From: Bifidobacterium asteroides
GTDB taxonomy: Bacteria; Actinomycetota; Actinomycetes; Actinomycetales; Bifidobacteriaceae
DNA length: 64,000 nt
Assembly: GCF_030758775.1 (NCBI RefSeq)
Contig: NZ_CP132384.1
Span: 186,001 to 250,000 of the forward strand
Direction of reading: 5' to 3'
The translations under genes and the position numbers were made by a program. This document shows positions 57,041 through 64,000 of this stretch, piece after piece (the stretch's first letter is position 1; each line of letters begins with the position of its first letter). Below the pieces are notes generated by a model, which was not told the DNA's origin, did no database searches, and saw only the letters and a program-made list of their open reading frames with translations.

Positions 57041-60000
57041 TTAGCCTAGGTCAGCATCCTGATCCCCGCGATGCCGCAACAAGCACATCAGTGCCAGGCC
57101 GAGGACGGCAGTGCCGATAGCCAGCGCTACAGGCATGACTATGTCTGAGCCTGAGGCGGCTAGGGCTTGGGAATCTGCAGATGGCTTTGCTTGGTCATCA
57201 GAAGATTGGTTTCCTGGCACCGGTTTTTGGCTGTTGGAACTGGTTTGATCTGGTTTGTTGCATGCATGATCGGACTCGCTCGGTTTGCTCGGTTCTACCG
57301 GTGGATTCGGCTTGTCATGTCCTCCGGAGTTGTCTGGCTTGTCCGGCTTGGCCTGGTAGGTGTTGGTGAAGGTGGTGTCCTTGCTGGTGATGGTGGCTTG
57401 GAGCTGGCCGTTGAGGTCGTCGGTGACGTGGACGTCGACCGTGGCCGCGTGCCGGTCGTAGGTGATGCCGGGCAGGCTGCCCTGGTCCTCGCGGATGGTG
57501 TAGTGGTAGTCGCCGGGCTGGTCCAGGGTCAGGTCGTTGAAGGCGATCCTGCCCTGGGCGTCGTTGGATGCCGAGCCCGCTTCATGGCCGGTCTCCCCGT
57601 CGTACAGATGGAAGGTGAACTCGTCAGCCTTCAGGTCCCGGCCCTGCAGGTGCTTGGTGGCGGTGATGACGGGCTTGGCCGGCTTGGCTTGGTAATGGTT
57701 GGTGAAGGTGGGGTTGTTGCCGTCGATGGTGGCTTGGAGCTGGCCTTGCTGGTCGTCGGTGACGTGGACGGTGATCCGGTGCGTCTTCTGGTCGTAGGTG
57801 ATGCCGGGCAGGCTGCCCTGGGCCTCGCTCACGGAGTACGTGTAGTCGCCGGCCTCGGTCAGGGTCTGGTCGGGGAATGCGACGGTCCCGTCGGCCTTGT
57901 TGGATGCCTGGGTCGGCTTCCCGCCCTTGGTGTTCTGCAGGAGGAAGTCGAACTCCCCGGCTTTCAGGCCCCGGCCTTCCAGATGCTTGGAGGCGGTGAG
58001 CCTGACCGTGGCCGGCTTGGCCTGGTAGGTGTTGGTGAAGACCGCCGTGTCTGTCTTCTTGCCCTTGTTGTCAGTCCACTGCGCCTTGGCGGTACGGTGT
58101 AACTGAGCTGCATCGGTTGTCAAAGTGATGGTCAGGATTGCAGTGCTCTGATCATACGTCAGGCCAGGAATGGAGCCGGTTTCCTGGTGTATACGATACT
58201 CGTAGCCGCCATCGTCGGGCAGAGCAGACACGTTGACAGGCACCTGGGCATTTTTGTTGTCGGCATCTATGGTGATTTGGCTGGGCAACGCTGCGGACGG
58301 TGCGTTATCCAGGGGCTCGACAGCCAGTGTGAAGGAGTCTGAGTTGAGCCAGTTCCTGCCTTGGATCTGTACTTTGACTCCTGCAGACACTTCATTGGTG
58401 TCCATTGTGCCTGTCAGGCCGCAGTTGTTGAAATCCAGGGATTGGCTGGCCGCGTCCACCATATCCTCGGCCTTCTGGAACTTAATATCCTTGATGACGG
58501 CGCCTTTCATGGTTCCGTCCTCCAGTATGTCGCTGGCTGAGGAGTTTTCGCTCGGGCTGGCTCCGCTGGCCTTCTGGATTGTCGTAGACAGGTGGATCCA
58601 GTTTGTACTCGGAGCGGGGTCGAACCGCAGATGGAATTGCCCTGCCGGTATATTGGTCAGTTCGTACTTGCCCTGGGAATCAGATTTTGTGCTTAGATCA
58701 TCATGTGGGGTGACGACCGACTTGGCGGGCTTGTCGTCAGAATCGTTGAGCAGGGTCACTTTGACATCTTTAAGCAGAATATCTTCCGAAGAGCGGGTGC
58801 CGTCCCCATTGACGTCGTACCATACGATGCCACTGATGGAACGTTGAACAACCATGGCCTGGGCCGGCATTTGGTTCAGTGCATTGCCCCAGCGATTCCG
58901 ATAGAGGTCGCCGGAGGAGTTGTTTCCGGGGTTTATATGGAAAGTAATGTCATAGCGGAATTGGTTGGGCTGCCCATCGATGATGAAGGCCCAGGCGACC
59001 ACGTTTGCAGGCATTTTCACTTCGCCACTTGTTGTGTCCAAGTCAGCCTCGTCCCAAGAGAGGTATTCCTGGGATTGTATGGAACTCGTGTCATTCACCC
59101 GCCATCGAGAATCTGTGGTGTAGCGTATGGTGATTCGGCTCAGACTAGCCCCCGCCGAAGCTTTTACGTTCATATCGGCAAAAGTAGGTTCCCCGTGGAA
59201 GTCGGGTTTGCCGCTTGTCTGTTTGTACGGCATGATGTCGATGGCATAGTGATGCTGCTTGCCACTGCCTGAGGTGCTGCTCAGCATGTTGGTGAAGCCA
59301 ATTGGTGTACCGGCTTCATTAGTGTCCTGTACGGCCGAGGTGGAAAGGCTGGTGGTGTTGGTCCGCCAAGCGTGGATGGTGAAGGAATCGGCGGTCTTCA
59401 AGTATGTGTTGGGCTGGGACATATTCTGTTTTGACTGAACTGTGGCAGAGGTCGTCAGGTCTTCGTTGGAGCCGATGTCTTTGTTAGGGTCAGTCAGGTC
59501 ACCCAGGGAGGTGGAGAAGTGGATGACGCGGTTGTTGCCGTCCACAGGGATGTCGGTCAGTGTCCAGGACAGAGTGGTGATTCCGGTTCCGGGGTCCGTG
59601 CTCACTGATGGCTCACAGGCGGTTCCGCCCTCTATGTGGCCCATTTCAGGCGTGGCTTCCGTATATGTGCCACCCAATCGGGCGCTGCCGGGGATGTAGT
59701 GGAGCTTTGCCGGTAGTTTGTCGGTGATGTAGAGTTCGGTTTGGGCGCCCTTGTTGGCTTGGGAAGCTGATGTGCCGGTGTTGATGGTTAGCCGCCAGTC
59801 AACGAACCGTTGATCGCTGTCTATGTCAAAGTATTCTTTGGGTTTGGAATTGGTGCTTGTTTGTGCTACGGCGTTGGAGATGGTGTTGGTTTCGCCGGCT
59901 ACATAGAGGCTGTCCCCGTGTTCATTGCCGCCGGTGTCTCCGCCCAGGTAACCGTTTATTTGGTCATAGTTGGCCTTGGTATAGCCTCCGACTGACGTGG

Positions 60001-62440
60001 CTAAGACGGGAGATTTGATTTTGGCCAGATCGTAGGGGTTCTGTTTCTTGGCCCACTCCTCCCATTCCTGATCGCTGGAGTTCTCGGGGCTTAGCCCGGC
60101 CATAGCTGCTAATTGACTGCGGGTGAAAGTGCGTGAAACTGATGTCAGCTGGGCTACCGAACTTACTTTGGCATCGGGGAGGACGTTGATTACAAATCCG
60201 CCGAAGCCGAATCGGGAATTCTCTTCGGCAAACCTGGAGGGCGCGGCGGTGCGCCCGCCCAGCAGGATGCCTACAACCGTGCCATGCTTCTTTGCATCCT
60301 CCTGCGTGCTATAAAAGTTCAGATCCTCTATGTCGGCATTGGCTTGCTCAGTGTCGTTTTTCCAGTCTTTCCCGTCGGGTTTGGTGGCGTACATGACCAG
60401 ATCCAGCAACGGGTTTTTATCGCTCGTTGGATCATTGTATTTGCCGTTCTGCCAGATGCCGTTGCCCCAAGGAAGATCCAGACCGTCGGAGTTTGGCAGT
60501 CCAACTACCTTTGGGTCGATCTTGACCAAGGACATTCCCAGCAGAGGCAGATCAGCCCTGCTGGTTTTGAAGTTAAAACCGGCCGTTACCCGCACTTTGG
60601 TCCCTGCGACTGCTGAGTCGGTCCCCCGTAGATTGTCAGGAGCAGTCCACCACCCGCAGTCCACGCCGTCATCAAAATAGTTAGGAGCCGTCATGCAACT
60701 GTACTGAATGATGTTGCTGATGCCTGCCTTTATTGTGTTGGAGCCTAGCGTGAAGATGACGTTGTGCCACATGTCATCGGACTGGTCGGGTTGGTTTGAC
60801 GTGTCCGTGGGGCCAGAGGCATGGGGTAAAGACTGGTTTGATAGCGATTTCGCACTCAGGTTGCCGTCGTCGACCTTGCTCTGCAGGCTGAGGCCGGTCT
60901 GTCCATAGTAGTTGGCCACGTCCTTGCCGTCGACAGTGGAGGGGTTGAAGACATATAGGTAACCAGTGGAGATTTCGGCCACTTCTTGTCGCGTGCAGTC
61001 AGTCGAGGCCAGGGCAGGCGTGCACTTGGCGTCTGGTGCATAGGTGTGTCCCAGGTAGGGGAAGGGGTCGTTGGTTTTATAGTCCTTCAAAGTCAGGTCC
61101 AGCCTGAGGCCCTGGCTGTTGCGCTGTTCAGCCACGGTGTATTGACCATTGCCTTGGACTTGGTCCTTTCCAGCCGTGCCACCCGTGGATCGGGCATAGC
61201 CATAGTTGCTGAGAGTGGGTCTCCAGCCCTGATCGCCGGTGTTGCGTCCGCTGTTGTTGAAGTCGCCGTCGATGGTGCCGATGTCCCAGAAGTAGGGTTG
61301 CAGATCCGCTATCTTCGGGTAGGCATCTCCGCCAGCGGTCTGCCACAAATTGCTCAGTGACAGGGAAAAGGTAATGGGGCCAGTGGGAACCTCCAGACCC
61401 TTGAGGCCCTTGGTTCGATCGGGCCAACGCATGTCAACGGCCCAGTTGAACTTGCTGATTATCCCCTTGCGCTTACCCAGCTCATGGTTGGGGTAATTGC
61501 TGGCGGCTGGGGTGTTGAAGTCGAAGGTTTGGTTGCCGGAGCCTTCATTGGTTCCGCCAGTGATTCGTAGGTTCAGATTAAGCTTGGCCGACACGGTGAC
61601 CTGATCGGATGTGGCTGAAGCAGGATCGGTCTTGGTGGTGGTATTCGGAGCGCCCCAGGCTTGGACCTCGGGGGCGAATTTGCTGCCATTGGGCATGCTT
61701 CGGACCCGAAGGACCAGAGTGACGCTGGAGGATCCCGGAATAACGGTAGGCAAATTCTGTGGGGCGGTGAGTAGCCTGTAAACGGTAAGCACCCGTGTCG
61801 GATGACCGTCGATAGTCTCTGTAGTTTGCTTTGGCTGGTATTCCGGCGTAGTGTCCACCCAGCCCATGGAATTCACATCAAAGGTGACCTGGTCCTCAGG
61901 CTGGCTCAGTTTGAATTGGAAGCCTATTCGGCCTCGGCGATAGCTGGTTGTCTCGCTGCGGGTATTTACGGCAAAAGAGTAGGTGTAGGACACCTTATCG
62001 AAAGTGCGCACTATGTCATTGTCTGCATCGTGGTCGTCGCCGGGGTTGTTGTCGTTGTCGAAAGGAGCCGTGCCAGTGGAGCGGGATGCTTGGGACAGTG
62101 TGGTGACCACGGCGTCGTCGGTGTCCAGCATGTCCTTGATTGCCGATTTGGTGGTCGGCCCTGTGCTGGGTTGTATGGGCGCGGCCTGGCTCGATGAGGT
62201 TGACTCCGACTTCTGAGCGGTTTGGGCTGCCCCGGACGCGGCGGTGTTTAACTGTGGAGTCGAGGTTTGGGTCGACGTGGACGATGTCTGCTGTGCTTGT
62301 GTCGTTGCATATGTTGATGTGGAGGTGGAGGTCTGGGCATCAGCTGTCTGTCCACCATCGGCTAAGGCCATAGTGGGTATTAACGTGGCCATAGCCAACA
62401 GGCCGGCCAGGACTTTTCCGCTCAAATTACCCTTTGCCAC
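57041..62440 (-). CDS. Giant surface protein with pilin-type isopeptide repeats
   Basis: 1799-residue secreted, wall-anchored protein. The GTG start at 62440 follows AAAAGGAG by 4 nt; an ATG at 62503 would add a leader that is not a signal peptide. Signal peptide (GKVLAGLLAMATLIPTMALA), then about 70 residues of almost pure Ser/Thr/Gln/Ala. A long beta-rich region fills residues ~100-1230, then an SdrD/Cna-B-like domain (GIVWYDVNGDGTRSSEDILL). Three tandem FctA-like pilin domains follow (T.KHL.GR.L...EF.F.L and TNTYQAKP). The C-terminus is proline/charge-rich, then a sorting signal LAASGSD, a hydrophobic segment and RHRG. Probable adhesin or pilus backbone-like protein; no sortase gene is near. 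Confidence 0.88.
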   Translation of the reverse strand: MAKGNLSGKVLAGLLAMATLIPTMALADGGQTADAQTSTSTSTYATTQAQQTSSTSTQTSTPQLNTAASGAAQTAQKSESTSSSQAAPIQPSTGPTTKSAIKDMLDTDDAVVTTLSQASRSTGTAPFDNDNNPGDDHDADNDIVRTFDKVSYTYSFAVNTRSETTSYRRGRIGFQFKLSQPEDQVTFDVNSMGWVDTTPEYQPKQTTETIDGHPTRVLTVYRLLTAPQNLPTVIPGSSSVTLVLRVRSMPNGSKFAPEVQAWGAPNTTTKTDPASATSDQVTVSAKLNLNLRITGGTNEGSGNQTFDFNTPAASNYPNHELGKRKGIISKFNWAVDMRWPDRTKGLKGLEVPTGPITFSLSLSNLWQTAGGDAYPKIADLQPYFWDIGTIDGDFNNSGRNTGDQGWRPTLSNYGYARSTGGTAGKDQVQGNGQYTVAEQRNSQGLRLDLTLKDYKTNDPFPYLGHTYAPDAKCTPALASTDCTRQEVAEISTGYLYVFNPSTVDGKDVANYYGQTGLSLQSKVDDGNLSAKSLSNQSLPHASGPTDTSNQPDQSDDMWHNVIFTLGSNTIKAGISNIIQYSCMTAPNYFDDGVDCGWWTAPDNLRGTDSAVAGTKVRVTAGFNFKTSRADLPLLGMSLVKIDPKVVGLPNSDGLDLPWGNGIWQNGKYNDPTSDKNPLLDLVMYATKPDGKDWKNDTEQANADIEDLNFYSTQEDAKKHGTVVGILLGGRTAAPSRFAEENSRFGFGGFVINVLPDAKVSSVAQLTSVSRTFTRSQLAAMAGLSPENSSDQEWEEWAKKQNPYDLAKIKSPVLATSVGGYTKANYDQINGYLGGDTGGNEHGDSLYVAGETNTISNAVAQTSTNSKPKEYFDIDSDQRFVDWRLTINTGTSASQANKGAQTELYITDKLPAKLHYIPGSARLGGTYTEATPEMGHIEGGTACEPSVSTDPGTGITTLSWTLTDIPVDGNNRVIHFSTSLGDLTDPNKDIGSNEDLTTSATVQSKQNMSQPNTYLKTADSFTIHAWRTNTTSLSTSAVQDTNEAGTPIGFTNMLSSTSGSGKQHHYAIDIMPYKQTSGKPDFHGEPTFADMNVKASAGASLSRITIRYTTDSRWRVNDTSSIQSQEYLSWDEADLDTTSGEVKMPANVVAWAFIIDGQPNQFRYDITFHINPGNNSSGDLYRNRWGNALNQMPAQAMVVQRSISGIVWYDVNGDGTRSSEDILLKDVKVTLLNDSDDKPAKSVVTPHDDLSTKSDSQGKYELTNIPAGQFHLRFDPAPSTNWIHLSTTIQKASGASPSENSSASDILEDGTMKGAVIKDIKFQKAEDMVDAASQSLDFNNCGLTGTMDTNEVSAGVKVQIQGRNWLNSDSFTLAVEPLDNAPSAALPSQITIDADNKNAQVPVNVSALPDDGGYEYRIHQETGSIPGLTYDQSTAILTITLTTDAAQLHRTAKAQWTDNKGKKTDTAVFTNTYQAKPATVRLTASKHLEGRGLKAGEFDFLLQNTKGGKPTQASNKADGTVAFPDQTLTEAGDYTYSVSEAQGSLPGITYDQKTHRITVHVTDDQQGQLQATIDGNNPTFTNHYQAKPAKPVITATKHLQGRDLKADEFTFHLYDGETGHEAGSASNDAQGRIAFNDLTLDQPGDYHYTIREDQGSLPGITYDRHAATVDVHVTDDLNGQLQATITSKDTTFTNTYQAKPDKPDNSGGHDKPNPPVEPSKPSESDHACNKPDQTSSNSQKPVPGNQSSDDQAKPSADSQALAASGSDIVMPVALAIGTAVLGLALMCLLRHRGDQDADLG
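57344..58040. repeat. Tandem ~335-bp repeats encoding pilin-like domains
   Basis: The sequence GGCTTGGC(C/T)TGGTA recurs at 57344, 57681 and 58014, giving periods of 337 and 333 bp. Each unit encodes one isopeptide-type domain ending in TYQAKP or HYQAKP. The units have diverged, most in the unit farthest from the C-terminus. Confidence 0.85.
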
Positions 62441-62646
62441 GTTTCTCCTTTTGAGCGCCGACGACCGACTGGGGCGTCGGGCCGGGCATCCCCTTCGGGT
62501 CATCCGGTCGACTGTCTACGATGGTTCTCAAGTCATCCGATAAAAGTGCTGTGGAACAGTATACAGAATCCTTGGCTATGATTCCGCTATTGCTGTGCGT
62601 CTCCGGAGAAAAAAGGGTCAACAATGGACAGAGCAAGGAGGCCCGC

Positions 62647-63897
62647 ATGAGTGAACGGGATCATCGTGAGCCTTCGGCGGTCGGTCCTCCAGGTCACGGA
62701 ATGCGCGAGCGGTCGACCGTTTACGGGTTTTTCATCATCATGGGCATCGGTACTTCGGCCTGGATTTCTCGACTGCCAACAGTCAAGGCAAGTCTCGGTC
62801 TGCAGCCTTCGGGCCTGGCTCTGATGACCATCCTGGGAGGCTGCGGCGCTCTGGTCGGCATGCTGGTCTCGGGTGTATTGACTGATCGGCTGGGCGTGCG
62901 GCGGGCCATGCTGCTGGCAGCCTCCACCTGGTGCCTGGGCATGGTAATCGCGGCCTTGGCTGTCACTCTGCGCTCGGTGCCCGGGGTGGTTTTGGGACTG
63001 CTCTTCAATTCGGCGGGGATCAGCCTCTGGGGAACGGTCAACACCGTCGAGGCGGGTGCAGTGGAGCGCTTCTCCTCTCGGTCCATAATGCCGCGTTTTC
63101 ATGCCTCATATAGTTTGGGCATGTTTCTTGCCTTGGGACTGGGCTCGCTCCTGTCTCATCTGGGTGTGGCCATAGGTGCGCACCTAGCAGTCAATGCGCT
63201 GGTCAGCCTGGCTCTGGTGATCGCCTGCGTTCTGCTCTGCCCGGCTCAGCCTCTAGGGGATTACAAGGGCGGCGCTGACGACCGACGTTCGGATCAGCAG
63301 GCGGGTTCAGGGCAATCGTCCGCCTTCGGCAAGCAGTTGGCGGCCTGGGGCGATGCCCTGGTGCTCATGCTTGCCCTGATCAACGTGGCCCTGGAGGCCA
63401 GCGAGGGTGCCGTCAACGACTGGAGCGGTATTGGCCTGGTCGATGCCTTCGGCGTCCCTGAGTCTCAAGCCGGTCTTGCTCCCACGATTTTCGCTGCAGC
63501 CATGATCGTTTCAAGGCTGTTGGGGACACATCTGATCGAGCGGTTGGGGAACATGCGCTCGCTGGTCCTGACCCTCCTGGTCTCGGCTCTGGGCATCCTG
63601 GTCTATGCTCTTTCGCCCTCTTTTGTGTTGAGCCTTGTGGGCACTGGAATTTGGGGTGTCGGAGCTGCTCTGGGCGTACCCATTGTTACTACTTTGGCAA
63701 CCAAGGATCCAGCCGTGGCGGCCCAGCGTGCTTCGGTCATCTCCACTGCCTACTACGGGGTCTCCTGGATCATCCCTCCGGCTATTGGATTCCTGGCCGA
63801 CCATACCGGTGTCAGGCCGGCGCTGTTGCCCTTGGCGTTCTTGCTGGTGGCGGTTACCCTCCTGGTGCCCCCGGTGTCTAGGCTCACTCGGGAATGA
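62647..63897 (+). CDS. MFS transporter (YbjJ/Fucose-permease-like)
   Basis: 416-residue major facilitator with 12 predicted helices. Features: FFIIMGIGTSAWISRLP in helix 1, LTDRLGVRRAMLL (motif A) between helices 2 and 3, and LEASEGAVNDWSGI between the two halves, which resembles the YbjJ-like group. The start at 62647 follows AAGGAGG by 6 nt; the frame to 62521 is leader. Substrate unknown. It is divergent from the surface-protein gene and overlaps the following convergent partial gene by 14 bp. Confidence 0.9.
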   Translation: MSERDHREPSAVGPPGHGMRERSTVYGFFIIMGIGTSAWISRLPTVKASLGLQPSGLALMTILGGCGALVGMLVSGVLTDRLGVRRAMLLAASTWCLGMVIAALAVTLRSVPGVVLGLLFNSAGISLWGTVNTVEAGAVERFSSRSIMPRFHASYSLGMFLALGLGSLLSHLGVAIGAHLAVNALVSLALVIACVLLCPAQPLGDYKGGADDRRSDQQAGSGQSSAFGKQLAAWGDALVLMLALINVALEASEGAVNDWSGIGLVDAFGVPESQAGLAPTIFAAAMIVSRLLGTHLIERLGNMRSLVLTLLVSALGILVYALSPSFVLSLVGTGIWGVGAALGVPIVTTLATKDPAVAAQRASVISTAYYGVSWIIPPAIGFLADHTGVRPALLPLAFLLVAVTLLVPPVSRLTRE

Positions 63898-64000
63898 CGC
63901 CCTTCGGTTGGCAAAACTCCGCCAACCGGTTGTCGGGCGAAGCACAATCTTTGGGCAGATACTCGGATTCAAACAGCCGTTCCCAAATATTGCCGTACAC
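63884..64000 (-). CDS. 3' end of a possible gene cut by the window edge
   Basis: On the minus strand a frame is open from the window edge for 38 codons to a TGA at 63886-63884. The peptide (VYGNIWERLFESEYLPK then DCASPDNRLAEFCQPKGVIPE) has a natural composition and no stop. No family can be assigned from such a short tail, and it could be a chance frame. Confidence 0.4.
   Translation of the reverse strand: MYGNIWERLFESEYLPKDCASPDNRLAEFCQPKGVIPE
63905..63928. repeat. Hairpin after the last MFS gene
   Basis: CGGTTGGC (63905-63912) and GCCAACCG (63921-63928) form a perfect 8-bp stem with an 8-nt loop, just after the MFS stop. Only a weak T-tract follows. It also falls inside the possible partial gene on the other strand. 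Confidence 0.55.

Noticed and set aside
57344..58040. A CRISPR-like array in the repeat region
   Set aside because: The repeat units are ~335 bp, coding and diverged, with no short direct repeats and spacers.

Overview
The window reads as a chromosomal segment of an actinobacterium, most probably a Bifidobacterium. The evidence is a high-GC coding style, a dnaK-grpE-dnaJ-hspR operon with an HspR operator (HAIR) in front, a protein O-mannosyltransferase next to rsmI and metG, an OpcA partner for glucose-6-phosphate dehydrogenase, many leaderless starts with a -10 box 6-7 nt upstream, and a very large share of sugar genes (GH1, GH13, GH32, two GH43, GH65, three solute-binding proteins with two permease pairs, gluconate uptake). 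The species cannot be named from the sequence alone. No phage, insertion sequence, CRISPR array, rRNA or origin was seen; one tRNA gene was found.

Layout. 1-6.1 kb: a fructan/sucrose locus, with a GH32 gene cut by the left window edge, two tandem paralogous sugar-binding lipoproteins and one pair of ABC permeases. 6.1-7.9 kb: a GH13 alpha-glucosidase on the minus strand. 8.1-12.7 kb: the heat-shock operon dnaK-grpE-dnaJ-hspR. 12.8-23.3 kb: housekeeping genes (DEAD-box helicase, tRNA-Ala, DedA protein, GH1 beta-glucosidase, O-mannosyltransferase, rsmI, two small unknown genes, metG). 23.5-33.1 kb: a beta-phosphoglucomutase/GH65 phosphorylase fusion, a GH43 enzyme, tatD, kup and gnd. 33.2-38.5 kb: a LacI regulator divergent from an ABC importer and a GH43 enzyme, with a symmetric operator pair between them. 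38.5-46.1 kb: a gluconate operon (gntP-gntK-short-form 6PGDH) with its GntR regulator, then zwf-opcA-pgl. 46.2-56.8 kb: an HD-domain protein, an ATP-grasp-like protein, an unusual ABC/FtsX pair, an MFS exporter, a SNF2 helicase, a glycerol facilitator and a small unknown gene. 57.0-64 kb: a 1799-residue surface protein with pilin-type repeats, an MFS transporter, and the 3' end of a possible gene cut by the right edge.

How it works together. Most loci funnel plant- or nectar-type sugars (fructosides, alpha- and beta-glucosides, arabino/xylo-oligosaccharides, gluconate) to hexose or pentose phosphates. The phosphorylase-mutase fusion would give glucose 6-phosphate without spending ATP on that glucose. 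zwf, opcA, pgl and two different 6-phosphogluconate dehydrogenases give NAD(P)H and pentose phosphate. Neither ABC locus encodes its own ATPase, so a shared MsmK-type ATPase elsewhere is implied.

The least ordinary items are an ABC ATPase-like protein that has lost nearly all nucleotide-binding motifs but stays coupled to an FtsX permease, an ATP-grasp-like gene whose likely start codon lies in a long RNA stem, a symmetric LacI operator pair embracing a promoter, a series of leaderless genes, and a giant Ser/Thr-rich surface protein with a non-canonical sorting signal. None amounts to a proven new system; each is stated below with what would test it.
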